5,171 nucleotides of DNA from Sporomusaceae bacterium (lineage in GTDB: Bacteria; Bacillota; Negativicutes; DSM-13327), in the NCBI GenBank assembly GCA_027492445.1, contig JAPUES010000273.1:1-5171 (forward strand), read 5' to 3'. Made by a program: the position numbers and the translations under genes. Position 1 is the first letter of the stretch. Each line of letters opens with the position of its first letter. The notes beneath the pieces were generated by a model. It was not told where the DNA came from, did not search any database, and saw only the letters and a list, made by a program, of their open reading frames with translations. Shown one piece after another: positions 1 through 5,139 of the stretch.

Positions 1-58
1 GGAGGAAGGTGAATATAGTAAGGCCAATTTAGCAGAGAAAGAAATGATAAGCTTATAA
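1..58 (+). pseudogene. sbcC: SbcC coding segment upstream of an in-frame stop (5' part lies outside the window)
   Basis: Read in the frame of the downstream SbcC segment (codons from position 2), this stretch encodes EEGEYSKANLAEKEMISL and then meets TAA at 56-58. The frame continues at once as EQINNYYAELRSL and on into the conserved SbcC C-terminal lobe, so both sides read like one charged coiled-coil segment in one frame. A single substitution (from GAA, CAA or AAA) would explain the stop, and no frame change is needed. The gene may be broken in this strain, split into two polypeptides, or carry a sequencing error. The earlier part of the gene is outside the window. Confidence 0.6.
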
Positions 59-127
59 GAACAAATTAATAATTATTATGCTGAACTTCGTTCGCTGACC
101 GATTATTGTCAACAATTACAGCAAGAA

Positions 128-850
128 GTGGAAGGTTTGAAGCTGGTAGATATCCTAGGGATTGAAGAAGAACATTTGGCTTTGCAGCTACAGAAGAAAG
201 AACTTGTGAATCAGCAGGCGGTCATTGTGGCAAGACAAACTCATAACGAGAGGATAATGAGAAACATTCTTCTGTTGTTAGAAAAAACAGCCCAAAAGGC
301 AGAAAAACATCAAGCCATAGGACAACTTGCCAAGATTGCTAAAGGCGATAATGAGGAAAAGCTTAGTTTTGAACGTTATGTACTGGCAGCCTTCTTTAAT
401 GATATTATTAATGCCGCAAATGCCCGTCTAAGGAAAATGACAAGCGGGCGTTATCAAATGAACCGCATTGCACAAAAAGGCAAAGGCGGAGGGCAAAGTG
501 GTCTAGAAATTGAAGTTTTGGACTATTATACGGGGCAATTTAGGCATGTTAAAACATTATCAGGAGGGGAAAGCTTTAAAGCTTCTCTGGCATTGGCCTT
601 AGGGTTAGCTGAAGTGGTCCAAGCTTATGCAGGAGGTATCAGTTTAGATACTATGTTCGTTGATGAAGGGTTTGGTACCTTAGATCCTGAATCCTTGGAT
701 TCTGCTATTGCTTGCCTTATGGAATTGCAGCATTCAGGGAGGTTGGTGGGAATTATTTCCCATGTTCCAGAATTGAAAGAAAGCATCGATGCACGCTTGG
801 AAATAAAGGCAGGTATCGCTGGTAGCTTTGCAAAATTTTCTATACGATAG
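128..850 (+). CDS. sbcC: SbcC exonuclease ATPase subunit, C-terminal ABC lobe (fragment after an in-frame stop)
   Basis: This is the C-terminal part of the SMC-like ATPase SbcC (Rad50 family), which with the nuclease SbcD cleaves DNA hairpins and processes double-strand ends. Counting from the GTG at 128 (240 residues), it has coiled coil to about residue 75, then the typical SFERYVLAAFF and RLRKMTSGRYQM blocks (80-111). The ABC signature LSGGES is at 144-149, Walker B with catalytic acid FVDEGFGTLD at 177-186, and the H-loop ISH at 210-212. The N-terminal Walker A half of the protein, normally about 1000 residues in total, lies upstream. The GTG is only the first usual start codon that gives an open frame after the TAA at 56-58. 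It has no convincing ribosome binding site, so I doubt it is a true start: homologous sequence continues upstream of it. Without the Walker A half this fragment could not hydrolyse ATP alone. No clear terminator follows. Confidence 0.85.
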   Translation: MEGLKLVDILGIEEEHLALQLQKKELVNQQAVIVARQTHNERIMRNILLLLEKTAQKAEKHQAIGQLAKIAKGDNEEKLSFERYVLAAFFNDIINAANARLRKMTSGRYQMNRIAQKGKGGGQSGLEIEVLDYYTGQFRHVKTLSGGESFKASLALALGLAEVVQAYAGGISLDTMFVDEGFGTLDPESLDSAIACLMELQHSGRLVGIISHVPELKESIDARLEIKAGIAGSFAKFSIR

Positions 851-1042
851 ATAAATTATTAATGATAGACAAAGAGAATTCCTAGGGATATAATGATTGA
901 TAGGGTTATGTAATATAATATACATTGAAAGAAACAGTGAAATATTGGTATAAACAGTGGATAAATTACAGTTATTGTCTTTAAAAGCAAAATATAACCA
1001 ATTAATTTCCTTATCTTGTATGGGGAAATCTGTCCTCTCAAA

Positions 1043-1079
1043 TAAATATTTAAAAAGTTCAATCTGTTTTAAATATTTA
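1043..1079. repeat. Perfect 13-bp A/T-only inverted repeat
   Basis: The left arm TAAATATTTAAAA (1043-1055) and right arm TTTTAAATATTTA (1067-1079) are exact reverse complements, separated by the 11-nt spacer 1056-1066. It lies just upstream of the candidate promoter of the MCP-like gene. It could be an operator or a weak hairpin. It lacks the GC stem expected of a terminator. Confidence 0.7.
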
Positions 1080-1085
1080 AGGTAG

Positions 1086-1114
1086 TTAAGACAAATCTAT
1101 AGTATAATTATTAT
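1086..1114 (+). promoter_or_regulatory. Candidate sigma-A promoter for the MCP-like gene
   Basis: TTAAGA (1086-1091) and TATTAT (1109-1114) are 17 bp apart, matching the -35 and -10 consensus at 4 of 6 and 5 of 6 positions. A perfect TATAAT at 1103-1108 is an alternative -10 but has no good -35 at normal spacing. In such AT-rich DNA chance matches are common, so this is tentative. Confidence 0.35.
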
Positions 1115-1162
1115 AAAATACTGAGATTAAGGAAACTTATAATATATTTAGGAGGCTGAAAA

Positions 1163-1852
1163 ATGGTTAATATGTTGTTGATAGGTGGCGGTCGTGGCGG
1201 GGTAGGTGTAATCGAAATGTGCAGTAAAGTACCTGATGTAAAAATAGGTGGCGTTGTTGATGTGAAAACAGATGCTGTTGCCGTAAAGTTAGCTCAAAAA
1301 ATGGGTATCCCCACCTTTACAGACGTTAGAGATGGCCTCAAAGCACCAGGAATTAATATGGTAATTAATATTACAGGTAATGAAGAAGTCAATCGATTAA
1401 TCGAACAGAATAAGTCCCCTGAAGTTAAAGTTGTAGATGGTTTTATTACAAGCATGTTATACCATTTAATTAAATCCCAAGCAATGATGAGTGAAGAAAT
1501 TCATGAAAGAGTTGTTGTATTATCTAAGTCCGTAAATGAGGCCAAAGCTCATATTAATAATACCCATGAAGTTATTGGATTTATAAATAAAATATCACAA
1601 CAAACCAATCTATTAGGCTTAAATGCCGCCATTGAAGCAGCGCGCGCAGGAGAACATGGTCGCGGTTTTGCGGTAGTGGCAAGTGAAGTTCGTAAACTGT
1701 CCGAAGATAGTGTAGATGCTACCAAGAAGATTAATAATATTTTAGGTAATATTGAATCCTCTATGCAGACGATTATTACTGGTATTGAACAAACGGCTAC
1801 TGTTACAGAAAAACATACAACGAATGAATTGATTGTTGGCATTCGAGTATAA
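1163..1852 (+). CDS. Cytoplasmic methyl-accepting chemotaxis-like protein with N-terminal Rossmann domain
   Basis: This 229-residue protein has two parts. Residues 1-104 resemble the nucleotide-binding half of Gfo/Idh- or DapB-like oxidoreductases: a glycine loop GGGRGGVG at 8-15 after the first beta strand, an acidic residue ending the second strand (VVD, D33) as in NAD-binding folds, then LAQKMGIPTFTD and the strand VINITGN (67-73). Residues 110-220 form a methyl-accepting signalling hairpin whose tip is very well conserved (INKISQQTNLLGLNAAIEAA at 141-160, then RAGEHGRGFAVVASEVRKLS). That tip normally contacts CheA and CheW. No membrane segment, HAMP or catalytic C-terminal oxidoreductase domain is visible, so it should be soluble, and the hairpin is much shorter than in typical receptors. 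The start is supported by AGGAGG (1150-1155), 7 nt before ATG. The gene is monocistronic, with a terminator close behind. A redox or nucleotide-sensing role is inference. Confidence 0.88.
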   Translation: MVNMLLIGGGRGGVGVIEMCSKVPDVKIGGVVDVKTDAVAVKLAQKMGIPTFTDVRDGLKAPGINMVINITGNEEVNRLIEQNKSPEVKVVDGFITSMLYHLIKSQAMMSEEIHERVVVLSKSVNEAKAHINNTHEVIGFINKISQQTNLLGLNAAIEAARAGEHGRGFAVVASEVRKLSEDSVDATKKINNILGNIESSMQTIITGIEQTATVTEKHTTNELIVGIRV

Positions 1853-1865
1853 AAGGATAATTAGG

Positions 1866-1899
1866 AACCTTCGAGGGATGTACCTCGAAGGTTTTTTTA
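1866..1899 (+). terminator. Rho-independent terminator of the MCP-like gene
   Basis: An 11-bp perfect stem, AACCTTCGAGG (1866-1876) with CCTCGAAGGTT (1883-1893), closes a 6-nt loop and runs directly into a T-tract (1892-1898). It lies 13 nt after the stop codon, so the upstream gene is probably transcribed alone. Confidence 0.93.
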
Positions 1900-1961
1900 T
1901 ATAAAAATTTCCTATTATATTAAGAGAATGCCAATAAATTACGATATATATAGAAAGCGCC

Positions 1962-1969
1962 AAGGAGGG
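1962..1969 (+). promoter_or_regulatory. Strong ribosome binding site of the small ORF
   Basis: AAGGAGGG is close to a full complement of the 16S rRNA tail and lies 8 nt before the ATG at 1978. It is the main evidence that the 48-codon frame is translated and that this ATG is its start. Confidence 0.8.
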
Positions 1970-1977
1970 CGATTGGG

Positions 1978-2124
1978 ATGATAACGAAGGTATTAAGTGT
2001 ATATCGAGTTGATACCCAGAAAAATGACCATCGTCAAACCAAGGATGGGATGAAAAAGAAAGAGCAAGAACAGTTTAAAGAATTTTTAACAAAAGCTCTG
2101 ACTGGTTCCAATGAAAAAAGATAA
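1978..2124 (+). CDS. Small basic protein of unknown function (48 residues)
   Basis: The ATG at 1978 opens a 48-codon frame ending in TAA at 2122-2124. The product starts MITKVLSVYRVDTQ, has a very polar, lysine- and glutamine-rich middle (KDGMKKKEQEQ) and ends with an amphipathic stretch FKEFLTKAL followed by a charged tail. I see no signal peptide, membrane segment, cysteine pair or known domain, so it is likely a small soluble cytoplasmic protein. Evidence that it is real: a near-ideal ribosome binding site AAGGAGGG (1962-1969), 8 nt before the ATG, and a rho-independent terminator starting 8 nt after the stop. It lies between two terminators, so it should be its own transcription unit, although no strong promoter is evident in the short AT-rich gap before it. 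I do not recognise the family and assign no function. Confidence 0.72.
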   Translation: MITKVLSVYRVDTQKNDHRQTKDGMKKKEQEQFKEFLTKALTGSNEKR

Positions 2125-2132
2125 GTATTGTT

Positions 2133-2159
2133 AATAGAGCCTTTTGGCTCTATTTTTTT
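2133..2159 (+). terminator. Rho-independent terminator of the small ORF
   Basis: A 9-bp perfect stem, AATAGAGCC (2133-2141) with GGCTCTATT (2146-2154), has a TTTT loop and a run of seven T (2153-2159). It separates the small gene from the regulator downstream. Confidence 0.92.
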
Positions 2160-2161
2160 GC

Positions 2162-2193
2162 GGAATGAGAAAGTATAACACTTTCTTGATTCC
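2162..2193. repeat. Imperfect inverted repeat upstream of the TyrR-like regulator gene
   Basis: GGAAT (2162-2166) pairs with ATTCC (2189-2193), and AGAAAGT (2168-2174) pairs with ACTTTCT (2180-2186) around the 5-nt loop ATAAC, leaving a small asymmetric bulge. It starts three bases after the T-tract of the previous terminator and is not followed by a T-run. The outer GGAAT/ATTCC half-sites recur upstream of ald, so an operator for the regulator itself is possible. Confidence 0.55.
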
Positions 2194-2209
2194 AAGCAAG
2201 GGCAACTAA

Positions 2210-2224
2210 GGCTTGACGCAAGCC
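2210..2224. repeat. Short perfect inverted repeat in the regulator leader
   Basis: GGCTTG (2210-2215), spacer ACG and CAAGCC (2219-2224) form a perfect 6-bp dyad. The GCTTG arm could alternatively pair with CAAGC at 2193-2197. A poor sigma-A-like pair (TTGACG 2213-2218, TACTAG 2237-2242, 18 bp apart) overlaps it. I cannot tell an operator from a chance hairpin. Confidence 0.4.
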
Positions 2225-2265
2225 AGGTTTTCTATGTACTAGGTAGATAGTGAACAAAAGGGAGA

Positions 2266-3825
2266 ATGAGAATAGTGTATTTGTGTATACCTTATATTGA
2301 TCGTATTGGTATTGTCTATGATATTACAGTGATTTTAACAAGACGGGAAATAAATATTATATCGATGGAAGTGGAAGAGGGGCGGGTTTTTTTAGAGTGT
2401 CAAACGGTTTCTGCAGAAGAATATAGGGGGTTTATGCAGGAACTGGGTAGTATTCCAGGTGTGCAGGACATCGAAGAAATTTCTTGTATGCCAGCGAAGG
2501 AACGTGCAGAACAACTTGATGCTATTTTAACTTGCGTACATGATGGCATTTTAGCTGTAAATCATCATGGGAAAATTACGCAGTGTAATCCTGCAGCAGC
2601 CAGGATGCTCAGATTAACGACTTGGCAGATGCAGGGGCAACCCTTAGAAGCAAGTCTCTTTAAAACCCTATTAATACAAGAAACCCTGCAAACGGGCTGT
2701 CAGCACCATAACCGAGAAGTATTCATTGCCTCGGATCATGGTTATTGTGTTGTAAGTACAATTCCCCTACGCAATAATAGTGGTGAGGTGGTTGGCGTCA
2801 TTGCCATGATTCGCGATACCCAAGATGTTAGAAATTTGATGCGCAGTATGACGACTTCCTTAACGATGACCTTTGCTGATATTCCTTTTGCTAGTTCTAG
2901 CATGGAGCAGGTTTTGGCCCAAGCGCGACGTTATGCTACTAGCGACTCTACAGTGCTCATACGAGGCGAGACGGGAACGGGAAAAGAATTGATTGCAAGA
3001 GCGCTGCATAGTGCATCAACAAGAGCAAATGCGGCCTTTGTGCCGATTAACTGCGCAGCGATTCCCGATACCTTGCTAGAGAGTGAATTGTTTGGTTATA
3101 CGGAAGGGGCCTTTACTGGTGCTGTCAAAGGCGGTAAACCGGGTTTATTTGAATTAGCCAATGGTGGCACCTTATTTCTTGATGAAGTGGGAGAAGTATC
3201 TGCTCACCTGCAAGTCAAGCTCTTGCGGGTACTGCAAGAACAACGTGTGCGACGGGTAGGGAGCAACAAGGAAGTAGCAGTTAGTGTGCGTATTATTGCT
3301 GCCACCCATCGAAACTTAGAAAATATGGTAATTGATAAAACATTTAGAGAAGATTTATATTATCGTTTGAATGTCATTCCCTTGCTAGTGCCGCCCTTGC
3401 GGGAGCGTTTGCAAGATATTCGTTTATTAAGTGAACTGTTCTTGAAACATTTTGCCGATAGATTACAACGTGTGGTGTGTGGTTTTTCTCCTTTGGCTCT
3501 AGAACGCTTAGAGACGTATAATTGGCCAGGTAATGTACGAGAATTAAAGAATGTGATTGAACGGGCAGTAAACTTAGTAGATGGCCTGGAAATACAATCA
3601 GAACATATATTTTTAGGGCGATTATCCGGTTCAGCAATAGCGCCAACAGTGGTGCAATTTGAAACCTATCAAACCTTAGACGAGCGCCTAGGAGAAATGG
3701 AACGGGTTATTTTACAAGAGACAGCTCGTCGTTTTGGTTCTTCGAGACGCATGGGCGCAGTACTTGGTATGTCCCATACGGCAGTACTTAAAAAAATGCA
3801 TAAATATGGCTTACCCTTATCTTAA
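2266..3825 (+). CDS. TyrR-like sigma-54-dependent transcriptional regulator (ACT-PAS-AAA+-HTH)
   Basis: At 519 residues this matches the length and architecture of TyrR (513 in E. coli). An N-terminal ACT-like domain (about 1-75) would bind amino acids. A PAS domain follows (about 82-190). The AAA+ domain (about 205-435) has Walker A GETGTGKE (234-241), the sigma-54 contact loop GAFTGA (281-286), Walker B GGTLFLDEVGE (300-310), REDLYYRLNV (361-370) and WPGNVREL (420-427). The C-terminal helix-turn-helix (about 486-516, SSRRMGAVLGMSHTAVLKKM) closely resembles that of TyrR. E. coli TyrR lacks GAFTGA and works with sigma-70, whereas this protein should activate sigma-54 promoters. The ATG is favoured because MRIVYLC aligns with the TyrR start, yet AGGGAG (2259-2264) lies only 1 nt before it. 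The in-frame GTG at 2275 would be better spaced but would trim the first ACT strand. The next gene, ald, has a sigma-54 promoter and is the likely target. The effector is unknown. Confidence 0.92.
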   Translation: MRIVYLCIPYIDRIGIVYDITVILTRREINIISMEVEEGRVFLECQTVSAEEYRGFMQELGSIPGVQDIEEISCMPAKERAEQLDAILTCVHDGILAVNHHGKITQCNPAAARMLRLTTWQMQGQPLEASLFKTLLIQETLQTGCQHHNREVFIASDHGYCVVSTIPLRNNSGEVVGVIAMIRDTQDVRNLMRSMTTSLTMTFADIPFASSSMEQVLAQARRYATSDSTVLIRGETGTGKELIARALHSASTRANAAFVPINCAAIPDTLLESELFGYTEGAFTGAVKGGKPGLFELANGGTLFLDEVGEVSAHLQVKLLRVLQEQRVRRVGSNKEVAVSVRIIAATHRNLENMVIDKTFREDLYYRLNVIPLLVPPLRERLQDIRLLSELFLKHFADRLQRVVCGFSPLALERLETYNWPGNVRELKNVIERAVNLVDGLEIQSEHIFLGRLSGSAIAPTVVQFETYQTLDERLGEMERVILQETARRFGSSRRMGAVLGMSHTAVLKKMHKYGLPLS

Positions 3826-3875
3826 GTGGAATGTTTTCGCACCAGTGGAATCGTTGGTGGAAACAAATGATTCCA
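3825..3875. promoter_or_regulatory. ald: Candidate upstream activator sites for ald (GTGGAA repeats with a GGAATC/GATTCC dyad)
   Basis: AGTGGAAT occurs at 3825-3832 and 3844-3851, a related GTGGAAAC at 3857-3864, and an inverted arm GATTCCA at 3869-3875 mirrors TGGAATC at 3846-3852. The cluster lies about 40 to 95 bp upstream of the -24 element, a usual distance for sigma-54 activator binding sites. The nearest candidate protein is the TyrR-like regulator encoded just upstream. The binding assignment is inference. Confidence 0.5.
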
Positions 3876-3916
3876 AAAAGAAATAATGAATTCAAATAAA
3901 ATGGGCATTCTATAAT

Positions 3917-3932
3917 TGGTATGTTTCTTGCA
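3917..3932 (+). promoter_or_regulatory. ald: Sigma-54 (-24/-12) promoter of ald
   Basis: TTGGTATG at 3916-3923 and TTGCA at 3928-3932 match the consensus TGGCACG-N4-TTGCW. The invariant GG (3918-3919) and GC (3930-3931) are separated by exactly 10 bp. Transcription would start near 3943, leaving a leader of about 49 nt. The GAFTGA-containing activator gene directly upstream supports the call. A sigma-A-like TATAAT at 3953-3958 has only a TTGCAA 19 bp upstream and is a weaker alternative or second promoter. Confidence 0.82.
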
Positions 3933-3991
3933 ATAGTGATACAGCAAACAGATATAATAGGATTTATGCAAGAAAAATAGGAGGTTTTACT

Positions 3992-5110
3992 ATGATTATT
4001 GGCGTTGCAAAAGAAATTAAAAATAATGAAAACCGCGTTGGCTTAACGCCAGCTGGTGCAGAAGACTTGTGCAAAGCAGGACATAAAGTATTGATTGAGC
4101 AAAATGCTGGCCTAGGTAGCGGCTTTTCTGATGAGAGTTATGCTAAAGTGGGTGCGGTTATTGTTGCTGACAAAAAAGAATTATTTGATTCTGCTGAGAT
4201 GATTATAAAAGTAAAAGAACCTTTAGCTGTAGAATATGATTTGTTTCATGAAGGACAGATTTTATTCACCTATTTGCATTTAGCGCCAGAACCAGCTTTG
4301 ACCAAAGCTTTATTGGAGAAGAAGGTTATTGGTATTGCCTACGAAACGATAGTCGGACGCAACAATACATTGCCCCTACTATCGCCAATGAGTGAAGTTG
4401 CTGGCCGGATGGCAGTGCAAATCGGTGCCCAATTCTTAGAAAAGCCTTGGGGTGGTAAAGGTATACTGTTGGGTGGAGTGCCTGGGGTAGAGCCAGCACA
4501 AGTCGTAATTATTGGTGGGGGAATTGTAGGAACCAATGCTGCTAAAATGGCCGTTGGTATGGGAGCTCAAGTTGCTATTCTTGATAAATCAGCAGATCGC
4601 CTAGCTTATATTGATGATTTATTTAGTGGCAGAGTGGCAACGATTATGTCGAATAGTTATAATATTGGCAAGTGGGTAAAAAAAGCCGATCTCTTAATTG
4701 GGGCTGTATTAATTCCGGGAGCGAAAGCTCCTAAGTTGGTGAGCGAGGAAATGGTTAAGTCTATGGAAGCAGGTTCTGTCATTGTGGATGTGGCCATTGA
4801 CCAAGGAGGGTCTATCGCGACGATTGATCGTGTTACCACCCATACGGATCCTACGTATACAAAGCATGGTATTGTACATTACTCCGTAGCCAATATGCCA
4901 GGAGCAGTAGCTCGTACTTCTACTTTTGCTTTAACCAATGCAACTTTGCCATATGCTCTACAAATTGCAAATAAAGGGTGGCAGCAAGCCCTTAAAGATG
5001 ATCCAGGCTTGGCAAAAGGCCTTAATGTCTATAAAGGGCAAGTAACCTATAAAGCGGTAGCGGATGATCAAAACCTACCTTATACTGCAGTAACTGAAAT
5101 AATAAAGTAG
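3992..5110 (+). CDS. ald: Alanine dehydrogenase (EC 1.4.1.1)
   Basis: Ald catalyses the reversible NAD-dependent oxidative deamination of L-alanine to pyruvate and ammonia in the cytoplasm, linking alanine use or formation with central carbon metabolism. The 372-residue length is normal for the family and the known active-site residues fall at their canonical positions: R15 (NRVGLTP), K75 (KVKEP), H96 (YLHLA) and D270 (VDVAIDQGG). The Rossmann glycine motif GGGIVG is at 175-180, with D198 (AILDKS) at the end of the next strand for NAD ribose binding. The start is supported by AGGAGG (3979-3984), 7 nt before ATG. The gene appears complete and intact. A sigma-54 promoter 60 to 75 bp upstream of the start, and the TyrR-like activator gene before it, suggest amino-acid-responsive control. 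NAD(P) transhydrogenase alpha subunit is a relative, but length and active-site match favour Ald. Confidence 0.97.
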   Translation: MIIGVAKEIKNNENRVGLTPAGAEDLCKAGHKVLIEQNAGLGSGFSDESYAKVGAVIVADKKELFDSAEMIIKVKEPLAVEYDLFHEGQILFTYLHLAPEPALTKALLEKKVIGIAYETIVGRNNTLPLLSPMSEVAGRMAVQIGAQFLEKPWGGKGILLGGVPGVEPAQVVIIGGGIVGTNAAKMAVGMGAQVAILDKSADRLAYIDDLFSGRVATIMSNSYNIGKWVKKADLLIGAVLIPGAKAPKLVSEEMVKSMEAGSVIVDVAIDQGGSIATIDRVTTHTDPTYTKHGIVHYSVANMPGAVARTSTFALTNATLPYALQIANKGWQQALKDDPGLAKGLNVYKGQVTYKAVADDQNLPYTAVTEIIK

Positions 5111-5115
5111 CATTT

Positions 5116-5139
5116 ACATTTGACCAGAGCGGTCAATGT
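5116..5139. repeat. Inverted repeat downstream of ald
   Basis: TTGACC (5120-5125) and GGTCAA (5131-5136) form a perfect 6-bp stem with loop AGAGC. The stem extends through one bulged T to ACAT/ATGT. It starts 6 nt after the ald stop codon. No T-run follows on the + strand, so it is at best an atypical terminator. It could also be an operator for whatever lies beyond the window, as a TATAAT occurs at 5156-5161. Confidence 0.45.

Larger units (their letters stand above)
851..1162. other. AT-rich intergenic region between sbcC and the MCP-like gene
   Basis: I see no credible gene in these 312 bases. The region holds an 8-bp direct repeat AAACAGTG (932-939 and 952-959, one 20-bp period apart), a 13-bp perfect inverted repeat (1043-1079), a possible promoter (1086-1114) and the ribosome binding site of the next gene (AGGAGG, 1150-1155). 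No convincing rho-independent terminator for sbcC is visible. Confidence 0.6.

Noticed and set aside
908..925. ATGTA...TACAT dyad containing TATAAT after sbcC
   Set aside because: Five-bp arms in AT-rich sequence, with no T-run and no matching -35 element, are not enough for a terminator or promoter call.
734..1062. Two overlapping minus-strand frames across the end of sbcC and the following gap
   Set aside because: Their hydrophobic, isoleucine- and tyrosine-rich composition is what AT-rich non-coding DNA yields, and they overlap the sbcC end and each other.
1549..1842. 97-codon open frame on the minus strand opposite the MCP-like gene
   Set aside because: It mirrors the conserved signalling hairpin coding sequence, has no recognisable domain, and the + strand gene is clearly real.
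2145..2161. TTGGCTC followed by TTTTTTGC looks like a sigma-54 -24/-12 promoter upstream of the regulator
   Set aside because: The GG and GC are 12 bp apart instead of 10, and the sequence is fully explained as the terminator stem and T-run of the small ORF.
3374..3646. 90-codon open frame on the minus strand opposite the TyrR-like gene
   Set aside because: It overlaps the AAA+ coding sequence, and its protein shows no domain or sensible composition.
4718..4731. GGAGC-GAAA-GCTCC hairpin with a GNRA-type loop inside ald
   Set aside because: It lies within a conserved protein-coding stretch (PGAKAP) and the 5-bp stem is readily a coincidence of codon choice.
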